NCBI RefSeq assembly: GCF_000772045.1
Contig: NZ_CP009754.1
Coordinates: 3,162,001-3,226,000, forward strand
Source: Streptomyces sp. CCM_MD2014
Lineage (GTDB): Bacteria > Actinomycetota > Actinomycetes > Streptomycetales > Streptomycetaceae
DNA length: 64,000 bases
Direction of reading: 5' to 3'
A program made the position numbers and the translations under genes. Shown here one piece after another: positions 55,316 through 64,000 of this stretch. The notes below the pieces were generated by a model that was not told the origin of the DNA, ran no database searches, and saw only the letters and a list, made by a program, of their open reading frames with translations. The first letter of the stretch is position 1. Each line of letters starts with the position of its first letter.

Positions 55316-55345
55316 CCCGCGTCACGCGTCACGCGTCACGGCAGC

Positions 55346-55375
55346 AGGCCGGTCCGGATCCGTCCGGGCCGGCCT
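55346..55375 (+). terminator. fumB terminator
   Basis: 13-bp stem with one G-T wobble, arms 55346-55358 and 55363-55375, loop TCCG, then TTC. It lies 31 bases after the fumB stop. A tandem heptamer, CGCGTCA three times (about 55319-55339), precedes it. Confidence 0.8.
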
Positions 55376-55576
55376 TTCGCGTGCCCTCCGCCCTCCGTGG
55401 GCCGCTCCGGTCCCCGCCCGCCGTCCGGAGAGCGAACGGCGCGTTCTGTTTTCGGACAACCTGCCCTCCCGGGCGTCCGTTCCATTGACTGTCCGTCCTC
55501 CCGCTGTGAGTCTTTCGCCGCTCCTGCATGGACATGCCATGCGTGGCCACCCCTCAGCCACTTCCGGAGGACCAAG

Positions 55577-56986
55577 GTGAAACGAAGATTCGCCGTGGCG
55601 AGCCTGTCCCTCGCCGTCGTGCTGGGCCTCGGCACACTCCCCGCCGTCGCCGCCGACTCCGCGCCCGCCGCCGTCCAGTCGCCCGACATCGACGTGACGA
55701 AGGTGAAGGCGCACCTGACCGAGCTGAACTCCATAGCCGGACGCAACGGCGGCACCCGCCGCTCGACCGGCCAGGGATACCGCGACTCCGTCGCCTACGT
55801 GAAGGGCAAGCTGCAGGCGGCCGGATACACCGTCACCGAGCAGCCGTGCACCTCCGGCTGCACCAGCGGCGCCGGGCCCAACCTGATCGCCGAGTGGCCG
55901 CACGGCGACGCGGGCAACGTGTCCATGTTCGGCGCCCACCTCGACAGCGTCTCGGCGGGCCCCGGCATGAACGACAACGGCTCGGGCTCGGCCGCCCTCC
56001 TGGAGAACGCCCTGACCCTGGCGCAGCAGAACCCGACGATGAAGGGCCGGGTCCGCTTCGCCTGGTGGACCGACGAGGAACAGGGACTCAACGGCTCCGA
56101 CTTCTACGTCCGCTCGCTCTCCTCGGCGCAGCGGTCCGCCATCACGGCGTACTACAACTTCGACATGGTCGCCTCCACCAACGGCGGCTATTTCATCAAC
56201 CACGTCACCTCGGCCGCCGCCGCGCCGATGAAGGCGTACTGGGACTCGCTGGGCCTGCAGCCCGAGGAGAACACCGAGGGCGCCGGGCGCAGCGACGACT
56301 ACTCCTTCGAGCAGTACGGCATCCCGACCTCCGGCTACGCGATGGGCGCCGGTGCCCGCAAGACCTCCGCGCAGGCGGCCAAGTGGGGCGGCACCGCCGG
56401 GGCTTCGTACGACCCGTGCTACCACCGGTCGTGCGACAACCTCGACAACATCAACACCACCGGCCTGAACCGCGCGTCGGACGGGATCGCGTACACCATC
56501 TGGCAGCGCGCCGTGGACACCGGCGGCGGCGACGGCGGTGGCTGCGACACCGACCCCGTCGTCAACGGCGGTTTCGAGAGCGGCACTTCGCCGTGGTCCG
56601 GGGACACCGGCACGATCGGAGCCCACTCCGGCCAGGCGGCGCACTCCGGAACGCGCTTCTCGTGGCTCGCCGGTTACGGTTCCACGCACACCGAGTCGGT
56701 CGGCCAGACGGTGACCGTGCCGACCGGGTGCACCCGGCTGACGTACTGGCTGCACATCGACACCGACGAGTCGGGGTCGACGGCGTACGACACCTTCAGG
56801 GTGAAGGCCGACGGCACCACGCTCGCCACGCTGTCCAACGCCGACGCCCGCAGCGGCTATGTGCAGCGCACGGTCGATCTCGGCGCGTACGCCGGCCGGC
56901 AGGTGGCCCTCAGCTTCACCGGCAGCGAGGACGGCAGTCTGCAGACCAGCTTCGTCCTGGACGACGTGAGCCTGCGGGAAGGCTGA
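55577..56986 (+). CDS. Secreted M28 aminopeptidase with C-terminal carbohydrate-binding-like domain
   Basis: 469 residues from GTG 55577, seven bases after GGAGG. Signal peptide [20 protein letters not shown] with cleavage near AVAA-DS. The M28 dizinc site is complete: GAHLDSV (His), GMNDNGSG (Asp), TDEEQGL (Glu pair), NFDMVAS (Asp) and CYHRSCD (His), as in the S. griseus aminopeptidase. A Gly linker (GGGDGGGC) leads to a C-terminal beta domain ([15 protein letters not shown], then SFVLDDVSL) of CBM/PPC type. It removes N-terminal residues from extracellular peptides. The cysteine pair TSGCTSG and EQPCTS is probably disulfide bonded. Confidence 0.95.
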   Translation: MKRRFAVASLSLAVVLGLGTLPAVAADSAPAAVQSPDIDVTKVKAHLTELNSIAGRNGGTRRSTGQGYRDSVAYVKGKLQAAGYTVTEQPCTSGCTSGAGPNLIAEWPHGDAGNVSMFGAHLDSVSAGPGMNDNGSGSAALLENALTLAQQNPTMKGRVRFAWWTDEEQGLNGSDFYVRSLSSAQRSAITAYYNFDMVASTNGGYFINHVTSAAAAPMKAYWDSLGLQPEENTEGAGRSDDYSFEQYGIPTSGYAMGAGARKTSAQAAKWGGTAGASYDPCYHRSCDNLDNINTTGLNRASDGIAYTIWQRAVDTGGGDGGGCDTDPVVNGGFESGTSPWSGDTGTIGAHSGQAAHSGTRFSWLAGYGSTHTESVGQTVTVPTGCTRLTYWLHIDTDESGSTAYDTFRVKADGTTLATLSNADARSGYVQRTVDLGAYAGRQVALSFTGSEDGSLQTSFVLDDVSLREG

Positions 56987-57011
56987 CCCGCGTCCAGGAA
57001 GGCCGACCCGT

Positions 57012-57041
57012 GACGGCCGGCCCATCCGTGGGCCGGCCGTC
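57012..57041 (+). terminator. Terminator after the M28 peptidase gene
   Basis: Perfect 13-bp stem, arms 57012-57024 and 57029-57041, loop TCCG, 26 bases after the stop. It separates the peptidase from fumC. Confidence 0.85.
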
Positions 57042-57151
57042 TCCGAGCCGCGTTCCGGCCCGCTCCGATCCGTCTCCCGGCCGCGCCGCGGACCGGCACC
57101 CGTTCGGCCCGGTCCAGGAACATCCGTCCCGCCCCGCACGCTGTACCCGTT

Positions 57152-58537
57152 ATGAGCGACTACCGCATCGAGCACGACTCCATGGGCGAGGTCCGCGTCC
57201 CCGCCCACGCCAAGTGGCGCGCGCAGACCCAGCGTGCCGTCGAGAACTTCCCCGTCTCCGGGCAGCGCATCGAGCGCGCGCACATCGAGGCGCTCGCGCG
57301 GATCAAGGGCGCGGCGGCGAAGGTCAACGCCGAGCTGGGCGTGCTCGACGAGGACGTCGCGGGCGCGATCCAGGAGGCGGCCGCCGAGGTCGCCGAGGGG
57401 AAGTGGGACGAGCACTTCCCCGTGGACGTGTTCCAGACGGGTTCCGGCACCTCGTCCAACATGAACACCAACGAGGTCCTCGCCACGCTGGCCACCGAGC
57501 GGCTCGGCCGCGACGTGCACCCCAACGACCACGTCAACGCCTCCCAGTCCTCCAACGACGTCTTCCCGTCCTCGATCCACATCGCCGCCACCGCCGCCGT
57601 CACCCGTGACCTGATCCCGGCCCTCGACCACCTCGCCGGCGCCCTGGAGCGCAAGGCGGAGGAGTTCGCCGACGTGGTGAAGTCCGGGCGTACGCACCTC
57701 ATGGACGCCACGCCCGTCACGCTGGGCCAGGAGTTCGGCGGGTACGCGGCGCAGGTGCGGTACGGCGTCGAGCGGCTCCAGGCGTCGCTCCCCCGGCTCG
57801 CCGAGCTGCCGCTGGGCGGCACCGCCGTCGGCACCGGTATCAACACGCCGCCCGGCTTCTCCGCCGCCGTCATCGCCGAGGTGGCCCGCGTCACGGGGCT
57901 GCCGCTGACCGAGGCGCGCGACCACTTCGAGGCACAGGGCGCGCGGGACGGCATCGTCGAGACGAGCGGGCAGCTGCGGACCATCGGCGTCGGACTGACG
58001 AAGATCGCCAACGACCTGCGGTGGATGGCGTCCGGGCCGCGCACCGGGCTCGCCGAGATCGCGCTCCCCGACCTCCAGCCGGGCTCGTCCATCATGCCCG
58101 GCAAGGTCAACCCGGTGATCCCCGAGGCGGTCCTCATGGTCGCCGCCCAGGTCACCGGCAACGACGCGACGGTCGCCGCCGCCGGAGCGGCCGGCAACTT
58201 CGAGCTGAACGTGATGCTGCCGGTCATCGCCAAGAACGTGCTGGAGTCGGTGCGGCTGCTGGCCAACGTCTCCCGGCTGCTCGCCGACCGGACCGTGGAC
58301 GGGATCGTCGCGCACCGGGAGCGGGCCCGCGAGTACGCCGAGTCGTCCCCCTCCGTCGTCACGCCGCTCAACAAGTACATCGGGTACGAGGAGGCCGCCA
58401 AGGTCGCCAAGAAGGCGCTGGCGGAGCGGAAGACGATCCGCCAGGTGGTGCTGGAGGGCGGGTACGTCGAACGCGGCGACCTGACCGGGGAGCAGCTGGA
58501 CGAGGCGCTCGACGTGCTGCGGATGACCCGTCCGTGA
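57152..58537 (+). CDS. fumC: Class II fumarate hydratase
   Basis: 461 residues, ATG 57152. Aspartase/fumarase superfamily with [26 protein letters not shown], the [17 protein letters not shown] segment and signature [11 protein letters not shown] containing the catalytic Ser loop. Cluster-free and oxygen-stable, it backs up or replaces FumB in the TCA cycle under oxidative conditions. It is a separate unit, preceded by its own gap and the 57012-57041 terminator. Confidence 0.97.
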   Translation: MSDYRIEHDSMGEVRVPAHAKWRAQTQRAVENFPVSGQRIERAHIEALARIKGAAAKVNAELGVLDEDVAGAIQEAAAEVAEGKWDEHFPVDVFQTGSGTSSNMNTNEVLATLATERLGRDVHPNDHVNASQSSNDVFPSSIHIAATAAVTRDLIPALDHLAGALERKAEEFADVVKSGRTHLMDATPVTLGQEFGGYAAQVRYGVERLQASLPRLAELPLGGTAVGTGINTPPGFSAAVIAEVARVTGLPLTEARDHFEAQGARDGIVETSGQLRTIGVGLTKIANDLRWMASGPRTGLAEIALPDLQPGSSIMPGKVNPVIPEAVLMVAAQVTGNDATVAAAGAAGNFELNVMLPVIAKNVLESVRLLANVSRLLADRTVDGIVAHRERAREYAESSPSVVTPLNKYIGYEEAAKVAKKALAERKTIRQVVLEGGYVERGDLTGEQLDEALDVLRMTRP

Positions 58538-58613
58538 GAGGTGCCGGAGATCCCGGGGGCGCACGCCGGCGTGCGCTCGCGCGATCTTCGGCGCGTCGAT
58601 TGGCCACGGCACC

Positions 58614-58619
58614 TAATAT
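58614..58619 (+). promoter_or_regulatory. -10 element TAATAT for a leaderless mRNA of the DUF402 gene
   Basis: TAATAT ends seven bases before the DUF402 ATG at 58626, so transcription would start at or within a base of the ATG. No ribosome site is present and no good -35 is seen. Leaderless mRNAs are common in Streptomyces. Confidence 0.5.
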
Positions 58620-58625
58620 CTGTCC

Positions 58626-59339
58626 ATGGCAGACGGTGAAGCGGTGAGCGCGGCGACGACGGGGCCGGGAACGGACGGCCCGGCGGGCCCGGCGGACTAC
58701 TGGGCGCCCGGCAGTCACATCCTGTGGCGGTACCGGGAGAACGGCGGTCCGCACGTGCACATCGCGCGCCCCGTCACCGTCGTACGGGACGACGCCGAGC
58801 TGCTCGCCGTGTGGCTGGCGCCCGGCACCGAGTGTGTGAAGCCGGTCCTCGCGGACGGTACGCCCGTGCACCTGGAACCGCTGTCCTCGCGCTACACCAA
58901 GCCGCGCACGGTGCAGCGCGACCGGTGGTTCGGCACGGGGGTGCTGAAGCTGGCGCGGCCGGGCGAGGCCTGGTCGGTGTGGCTGTTCTGGGACCCGGGC
59001 TGGCGGTTCAAGAACTGGTACGTGAACCTGGAGGAGCCGCTGACCCGTTGGGAGGGCGGGGTCGACTCCGAGGACCACTTTCTGGACATCTCCGTCCACC
59101 CGGACCGCACCTGGCACTGGCGGGACGAGGACGAGTTCGCGCAGGCCCAGCGGGACCGGCTGATGGACCCGGCACAGGCCGAACGGGTGCGCCGGGCCGG
59201 CCGGGCCGCGGTCGCGGAGATCCGTGCCTGGGGGTCCCCGTTCACCGACGGCTGGGAGGACTGGCGGCCCGATCCGGCGTGGCCGGTACCCGCCCTGCCG
59301 GGGAACTGGGATCGCACGCCCGCGCACGTGTCCTCATGA
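58626..59339 (+). CDS. DUF402 (FomD-like) protein
   Basis: 237 residues, ATG 58626. DUF402 core about residues 45-215 with WRYRENGGPHVHIARPVTVV, a basic YTKPRTVQRDRWFGTGVLKL segment and WDPGWRFKNWYVNLEEPLTR followed by acidic metal-binding residues (EDHFLDISVHPDRTWHWRDE). FomD and relatives are metal-dependent phosphoanhydride/nucleotide hydrolases, so a nucleotide or phosphate-ester substrate is likely. Followed by a phosphatase regulator on the same strand after about 280 bases. Confidence 0.9.
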   Translation: MADGEAVSAATTGPGTDGPAGPADYWAPGSHILWRYRENGGPHVHIARPVTVVRDDAELLAVWLAPGTECVKPVLADGTPVHLEPLSSRYTKPRTVQRDRWFGTGVLKLARPGEAWSVWLFWDPGWRFKNWYVNLEEPLTRWEGGVDSEDHFLDISVHPDRTWHWRDEDEFAQAQRDRLMDPAQAERVRRAGRAAVAEIRAWGSPFTDGWEDWRPDPAWPVPALPGNWDRTPAHVSS

Positions 59340-59457
59340 GACCCTTGATGTGCCCCCCGGCAGCAAACGTAGGATCGTCCTCCGCAAAGACCGCGGCAGC
59401 GGCAACCGGCACAGTGTGCACTGGGCCTGACCGATCGTCACCGAGGGGCGGCAGGAC

Positions 59458-59640
59458 GTGAGCGAGGGGTACGAGGGCAACACGCCGACGGGCCGCAGAC
59501 GGTCCGCCGGTGGCACAGGAACTGCCTCTGACCACGCGGGAATCCCGTTCCTTGGGCCCGGTTTGCGGGTATCGGGATTTCTGCGGGACGAACTGCACGC
59601 GCCGCGCGCAGTCCCGGACGGATGGATTCGACACGCGTGA
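59458..59640 (+). CDS. Possible 60-residue upstream protein coupled to the phosphatase gene
   Basis: GTG 59458 with GGCAGGAC just upstream, then 60 codons. The first 13 codons have the strong G/C third position of real genes; the rest is weaker. Its TGA overlaps an in-frame GTG (59637) of the phosphatase gene as GTGA, which would couple translation. No family is recognised. The 118 bases before it hold no other feature. Could be a real regulatory peptide or chance. Confidence 0.35.
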   Translation: MSEGYEGNTPTGRRRSAGGTGTASDHAGIPFLGPGLRVSGFLRDELHAPRAVPDGWIRHA

Positions 59641-61895
59641 CGGAGCACCCGACATCCTGCGACCGCCCCTCGACGGGCGCCGACCCCACGGATCCCCGCG
59701 GGGCGCTCCTGCGTACCCCCGTGCCACCGGGGCCCTCCGGGTCGGCGTTACCGGCCCAGGGGTGCGCCGGTCAGACGCCGCCCGACGCGGGCGCGGGCTC
59801 CCCGGGGACGTCCGAGCACTCCCAGCCGGGCGCCGAGCAGGCCGCCGGGGCCGACGGACACCGTCCGCGGCCCGGGTCCGAGGGCGTCCCGGTCCAGCCG
59901 GACGGCGCGCGGTCGGCGACCGGCGTGCGGTCGGGCGACCTGCCGTCGGCGTGCGCCGCGGCCTCGGGTGAGGCGGCCGCGGGAGCTATGGACTCGGGTG
60001 ACCTGGCCCCAGGTGACACGGCCCCAGGTGACACGGGCCCGGGTGAGGCGGCCTCGGACGGCGGGCGGCAGGCCGGCCCGGTGCGGCCGGCGTCCGGGGT
60101 GCCGGCCGACACCGGGGGCCGGCACGGCGGGACTTTGGGGCCGGACCGGCGAACCGGTCAGCCCACCGCGCCCGGGCAGCCCACGCCCATGCGGCGGGAC
60201 GGGGACCGGCTGCGGTTCGTCGGGGCCGCGACCCGGCGGATCGCCCGGGGCATGGACCTCGACGAGATCGTGATGGGGCTGTGCCGGGCCACCGTGCCGA
60301 CGTTCGCGGACGCCATCCTCGTCTATCTGCGCGAGCCGCTGCCGGTCGGCGACGAGCGCCCCACCGGTCCCCTGGTGCTGCGACTGCGGCGCTCCGACCG
60401 CATACCGGCCGAGCGGGACACCGAGGGCGGCTTCGCGCCGGCGGCCCAGCCGGAGCCCTCGGAGCTGGAGACGGTCGGCGCCGAACTGTGCGAGGTGCGG
60501 CCGGGCAGCGCGCTGGCCGAGGTGCTGCGCGGGGTGCGTCCGGTCTTCACGGACACCCCGTCCGCCTGTGCCGCGCTGCCCGAACTGCTCGGGGAGGAGC
60601 GCGACTTCGCCCTGCCCGAGGGACGCCGGGCGATCCTGGCGCCGTTGCGGGGCCGCCGCCGGGTGATCGGCGCGGCGCTGTTCCTGCGCGGCCCGGAGCG
60701 CGTCGCCTTCGAGGCCGACGACCTGCTGGTGGCCGCGCAGCTCGCCACGCACAGCGCGCTGGGCATCGACAAGGCGGTGCTGTACGGGCGCGAGGCGTAC
60801 ATCGCCGACGAGCTGCAGCGCACGATGCTCCCGGAGAACCTGCCGCGCTGCACGGGCGTCCGGCTGGCCTCCCGCTACCTGCCGGCGGCCGAGACCGCGC
60901 GGGTGGGCGGCGACTGGTACGACGCCATCCCGCTGCCCGGCAGCCGGGTCGCGCTGGTCGTCGGGGACGTGATGGGCCACTCCATGACGTCGGCGGCCAT
61001 CATGGGCCAGCTTCGGACCACCGCGCAGACCCTGGCCGGGCTCGACCTGCCGCCGCAGGAGGTGCTGCACCACCTGGACGAGCAGGCCCAGCGCCTGGGC
61101 ACCGACCGCATGGCGACCTGCCTGTACGCCGTGTACGACCCGGTCGCGCACCGCATCACCGTCGCCAACGCCGGCCACCCGCCGCCCGTCCTGCTGCACC
61201 TGGGCGGCGAGGCCGAGGTGCTGCGGGTGCCGGCGGGCGCCCCGATCGGCGTGGGCGGCGTGGACTTCGAGGCCGTGGAGCTGGACGCCCCGGCCGGCGC
61301 GACCCTGCTCCTGTACACGGACGGGCTGGTCGAGTCCCGGCTGCGGGACGTGTGGACCGGCATAGAGCAGTTGCGGGAGCGGCTGGCCGCGACGGCCCAG
61401 CTGACCGGCCCCGACCATCCGCCGCCCCTGGAAGCCCTGTGCGACGAGGTGCTGGACATGCTCGGCCCGGGCGACCGGGACGACGACATCGCGCTGCTCG
61501 CCGCCCGCTTCGACGGCATCGCGCCCAGCGACGTGTCGTACTGGTTCCTGGACCCGGAGGACGCGGCCCCCGGCAAGGCCCGCCGCCTGGCCCGGCGGGC
61601 GCTGGCCCGCTGGGGGATGGAGGACCTGACGGACGCCGTGGAGCTGCTCGTCAGCGAGGTCGTGACCAACGCGGTGCGGTACGCCTCGAAGCCGGTCACC
61701 CTGCGGCTGTTGCGCACGGACGTGCTGCGCTGCGAGGTCGGCGACGACGTGCCGCAGTTGCCCCGGCTGCGGCAGGCGCGGGCGACCGACGAGGGCGGGC
61801 GCGGGCTGTACCTGGTGAACCGGCTGGCCCGCCGCTGGGGCGCGACGCGGCTGAGCACCGGCAAGGTGGTGTGGTTCGAGCTGAACCGCGGCTGA
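59622..61895 (+). CDS. GAF-PP2C (SpoIIE/RsbU) phosphatase with C-terminal HATPase
   Basis: 757 residues from ATG 59622; GTG 59637 is an equally good start and would be coupled to the small frame upstream. The first 190 residues are disordered (Pro, Gly, Ala, Asp), with an imperfect repeat PGDTAPGDTGPGE (about 130-140). A GAF domain (about 205-375), a PP2C SpoIIE-type domain (about 395-600; VGGDWYDAIPLPG, VGDVMGHS, YTDGLVESR, DDIALL) and an HATPase domain (about 615-750; SEVVTNAVRY, DEGGRGLYLV) follow. It is a second copy of the architecture seen at 22961-25612. It likely acts on an STAS anti-sigma antagonist. Confidence 0.92.
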   Translation: MDSTRVTEHPTSCDRPSTGADPTDPRGALLRTPVPPGPSGSALPAQGCAGQTPPDAGAGSPGTSEHSQPGAEQAAGADGHRPRPGSEGVPVQPDGARSATGVRSGDLPSACAAASGEAAAGAMDSGDLAPGDTAPGDTGPGEAASDGGRQAGPVRPASGVPADTGGRHGGTLGPDRRTGQPTAPGQPTPMRRDGDRLRFVGAATRRIARGMDLDEIVMGLCRATVPTFADAILVYLREPLPVGDERPTGPLVLRLRRSDRIPAERDTEGGFAPAAQPEPSELETVGAELCEVRPGSALAEVLRGVRPVFTDTPSACAALPELLGEERDFALPEGRRAILAPLRGRRRVIGAALFLRGPERVAFEADDLLVAAQLATHSALGIDKAVLYGREAYIADELQRTMLPENLPRCTGVRLASRYLPAAETARVGGDWYDAIPLPGSRVALVVGDVMGHSMTSAAIMGQLRTTAQTLAGLDLPPQEVLHHLDEQAQRLGTDRMATCLYAVYDPVAHRITVANAGHPPPVLLHLGGEAEVLRVPAGAPIGVGGVDFEAVELDAPAGATLLLYTDGLVESRLRDVWTGIEQLRERLAATAQLTGPDHPPPLEALCDEVLDMLGPGDRDDDIALLAARFDGIAPSDVSYWFLDPEDAAPGKARRLARRALARWGMEDLTDAVELLVSEVVTNAVRYASKPVTLRLLRTDVLRCEVGDDVPQLPRLRQARATDEGGRGLYLVNRLARRWGATRLSTGKVVWFELNRG

Positions 61896-61916
61896 CCTAC
61901 GGCTGAGAGGGCACAG

Positions 61917-61960
61917 CGCGCGAAGGGGCGCCCGGTGAGCACCGGGCGCCCCTTCGCGCG
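61917..61960. terminator. Bidirectional terminator, 20-bp perfect stem
   Basis: Arms 61917-61936 and 61941-61960, loop GAGC, in the 85-base gap between the convergent phosphatase and penicillin-binding protein genes. It is the longest perfect stem seen in the window. Confidence 0.93.
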
Positions 61961-61980
61961 TCTTGGCGACTTCGGCCGGT

Positions 61981-64000
61981 CTACGGCAGCCGGTCCCCGT
62001 CGGGGAAGTCCGGCTTCCCCGACTCGGTGGACCCACCGCCGTCCGGCGGTGGTTCCGTGGACGGGCTGTTCGACGGCGACTGCGTCGGCGACTCGGGCGG
62101 TTCCTCGGTCGTCGGGTCGTTCGACGGGGGTGCCTCGCTCGTCGGGTCGTCGGACGGGGGCGGTGCCTCGCTCGTCTCCTCCCGGGACGGCGACTGGCTC
62201 GGCGACTCGGAGGTGGTCACCGACTTGCTGGGCTTCACCGCGGCGCCCTGCTTGGTCTCCAGGTCGAACTTGGTGACCTTCTCCATGACGCCGAAGGTGT
62301 ACGCGGCCCAGATCTCCGCCGGGGGGCCACCGCCGTTGACGCGGTAGTCGACGCCGGCTGCCTTGTACATCGGGACCTGCGGGTGCGGCGGCTTGTCGTC
62401 CTCGCCGAACAGGCCGACCGAGGTGACCAGGTTGGGGGTGAAGCCGGTGAACCAGGCCGACTTGTTGTTGTCGGACGTACCGGTCTTGCCGGCCACCTGC
62501 TGGCCGTCCCGCAGCGGGTTCTCCCGTACGGACGTCTTGGCCGTACCGTCGTCGACCACGCCGGTCAGCACGGAGGTCACCGTGTCGGCGGCCTCCCGGC
62601 TGATGACCCGCTCGCCGATGGGGTCGGGCATCTCGATGTTGCGGTCCTTGTGCTCGACCGACTTCACGATCGCCGGGGTGACCTTCTTGCCGTGGTTGTC
62701 GAAGGTGGCGTAGACGCCGGCCATCTCCAGGGGGCTGGCGCCCATACTGCCCAGGGTCTGCGCGGGCACGGCCTGCTCGCCCTCGGTGTCCATGCCGAGT
62801 TCGCCCGCGACCTTCATGACCTCGGTCATCCCGACGTCGACGCCCATCTGCGCGAAGACGGAGTTGACCGACTTGTTCATCGCCTCCTGGACGTCGATCT
62901 CGCCGTAGTCCCTGTCGTCCTCGTTGGGCGGCGCGAAGCCGACCTCCTGGTCGCCGTCCATCACGGGGCGCTCGCTGTCGCCGTCGTACATGGTGTTGGC
63001 CGTGATCGGCACGCCGTCCTGGGTCTCGGCGTCCTGGTCCACGGCGGCGGCGAGGATCACGGGCTTGAAGGTGGAGGCGGGCTGGTAGTCGTCGCGGGTG
63101 GCGTTGTTGGTGAAGTGCTTCAGGTAGTTCACCCCGCCGTACATCGCCACGACGGAACCCGTCTTCGGGTCGACGGAGACGGCGCCGGCCTGCACGTCGG
63201 CGTCGACCTTGCGCTTGTCCGGGTCCAGCTTGCTGGTGAGCTTCTCCTTGACCGCATCCTCCAGCGCGGCCTGCTTCTTCTTGTCGATGTTGAGGGTGAC
63301 GGTGTACCCGCCGAGGTCCACCAGGGCCTTGGCCTGCTCCATGTCCTCGGCGGCGCCCTGGGCGACGAGCTGCTTCTTGAGCGCGAAGTTGGCCGCGTCC
63401 ACCAGGTATCCGGTCTGGCCGTCCATCCCGGCGGCGGCCTTGGGCTCCTTGGGCGTCGGGAACTTCATGCCCTGCCGGTCGCCCGCGTTCAGCCACTTCT
63501 GCTCGACCATGTTGTCCAGGACGTAGTTCCAGCGCTCCTGGACGAGCTTCTTGCCGGTCTCGCTCGCGATCGCCCAGTCGTACTGGTTCGGCGCCTGGAG
63601 CAGGGCCGCGAGGTACGCGCCCTGTTCGACCGTCAGGTCCTCGGCGTCGACGCGGTAGTAGGCCTGGGCGGCGGCCTGGATGCCGTAGGCGCCGCGGCCG
63701 TAGTAGCTGGTGTTGATGTAGCCGGCGAGGATGTAGTCCTTGGACTTCTCCCGGTCCAGCTTCAGAGAGATGACCAGTTCCTTCAGCTTGCGCGAGACCG
63801 TCTGTTCCTGGGACAGGTAGTAGTTCTTGACGTACTGCTGGGTGATCGTCGAACCGCCCTGCGCGCCCTTGCCGGAGAGGGTGTTGAGCACACCGCGCGC
63901 GGTGCCCTTCAGGTCGACGCCCGCGTCCTTGTAGAAGGTCTTGTTCTCGGCGGCGACGAAGGTGCGCTGGACGTCCTTGGGGATCTTGGCGAGGTCGACG
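61981..64000 (-). CDS. Class A penicillin-binding protein (transglycosylase-transpeptidase), 5' end outside window
   Basis: About 673 residues are visible, open to the window edge. The transglycosylase domain has catalytic Glu in VAAENKTFYKDAG, then QGGSTITQQYVKNYYL and the KLKELVISLKLDREKSKDYI helix. The transpeptidase domain has SxxK in PASTFKPV, SxN in NKSVNSVFA and KTG in VAGKTGTSD. The C-terminal about 90 residues are a Ser/Pro/Thr/Asp-rich tail with repeated SEAPP and SDDPTSEAPP units. It builds and crosslinks peptidoglycan at the membrane. Typical of streptomycete PBP1/PonA-like enzymes with a long disordered external tail. Confidence 0.95.
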   Translation of the reverse strand, partial: VDLAKIPKDVQRTFVAAENKTFYKDAGVDLKGTARGVLNTLSGKGAQGGSTITQQYVKNYYLSQEQTVSRKLKELVISLKLDREKSKDYILAGYINTSYYGRGAYGIQAAAQAYYRVDAEDLTVEQGAYLAALLQAPNQYDWAIASETGKKLVQERWNYVLDNMVEQKWLNAGDRQGMKFPTPKEPKAAAGMDGQTGYLVDAANFALKKQLVAQGAAEDMEQAKALVDLGGYTVTLNIDKKKQAALEDAVKEKLTSKLDPDKRKVDADVQAGAVSVDPKTGSVVAMYGGVNYLKHFTNNATRDDYQPASTFKPVILAAAVDQDAETQDGVPITANTMYDGDSERPVMDGDQEVGFAPPNEDDRDYGEIDVQEAMNKSVNSVFAQMGVDVGMTEVMKVAGELGMDTEGEQAVPAQTLGSMGASPLEMAGVYATFDNHGKKVTPAIVKSVEHKDRNIEMPDPIGERVISREAADTVTSVLTGVVDDGTAKTSVRENPLRDGQQVAGKTGTSDNNKSAWFTGFTPNLVTSVGLFGEDDKPPHPQVPMYKAAGVDYRVNGGGPPAEIWAAYTFGVMEKVTKFDLETKQGAAVKPSKSVTTSESPSQSPSREETSEAPPPSDDPTSEAPPSNDPTTEEPPESPTQSPSNSPSTEPPPDGGGSTESGKPDFPDGDRLP

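Overview
The window is high-GC actinobacterial chromosome and almost certainly Streptomyces. Codon third positions are strongly G/C and GTG starts are frequent. Gene content and order (two five-gene oligopeptide ABC operons, typA, succinate dehydrogenase, ychF, polyphosphate glucokinase, ispH, xseAB, glpX, a WhiB-like gene, fumB, fumC, SpoIIE-type phosphatases) match, as far as I recall, the S. coelicolor core between the SCO5040s and bldK. That comparison is from memory, not from a search.

Layout. 1-12.4 kb: two paralogous DppA/OppA-type import operons face each other tail to tail across one bidirectional terminator. Each has the order permease C, binding protein, permease B, ATPase D, ATPase F. 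The minus-strand operon next to typA is probably bldKABCDE. 12.4-22.7 kb: typA, a third family 5 binding protein with three 9-bp iterons upstream, a small coiled-coil protein, a three-gene succinate dehydrogenase operon, and a membrane-anchored GH18-like protein. 23-29.5 kb: regulatory genes (PAS-GAF-PP2C-HATPase phosphatase, RsbW-like kinase, GntR/UTRA regulator), a Nudix hydrolase, a short SPOR-like protein and a DUF4190 membrane protein.

29.6-42.4 kb is the accessory part. It opens with degraded gene fragments and holds an XRE-cupin regulator divergent from a methyltransferase and a DinB-like gene. Next comes a compact RiPP-like locus: a 25-residue peptide gene, an M14 carboxypeptidase, a ThiF/E1-like enzyme with an N-terminal PqqD-like domain, and an M50 membrane protease with a second PqqD-like domain. 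It is followed by a methyltransferase, a carboxylesterase, a metallo-beta-lactamase-fold hydrolase and a LAL-type LuxR regulator. I consider the peptide/E1/M14/M50 set the best candidate for an undescribed system. From memory, the comparable chromosomal slot in S. coelicolor holds the actinorhodin cluster.

42.4-64 kb is housekeeping again: ychF, ppgK, ispH, an amino-acid permease, xseAB, a nitroreductase, glpX, a WhiB-like regulator, a DUF1707/LiaF-like gene broken by a frameshift, fumB, a secreted M28 aminopeptidase, fumC, a DUF402 gene, a second GAF-PP2C-HATPase phosphatase and the 3' part of a bifunctional penicillin-binding protein. Several convergent pairs end in long perfect hairpins. 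No tRNA, rRNA, CRISPR array or intact insertion sequence was seen.
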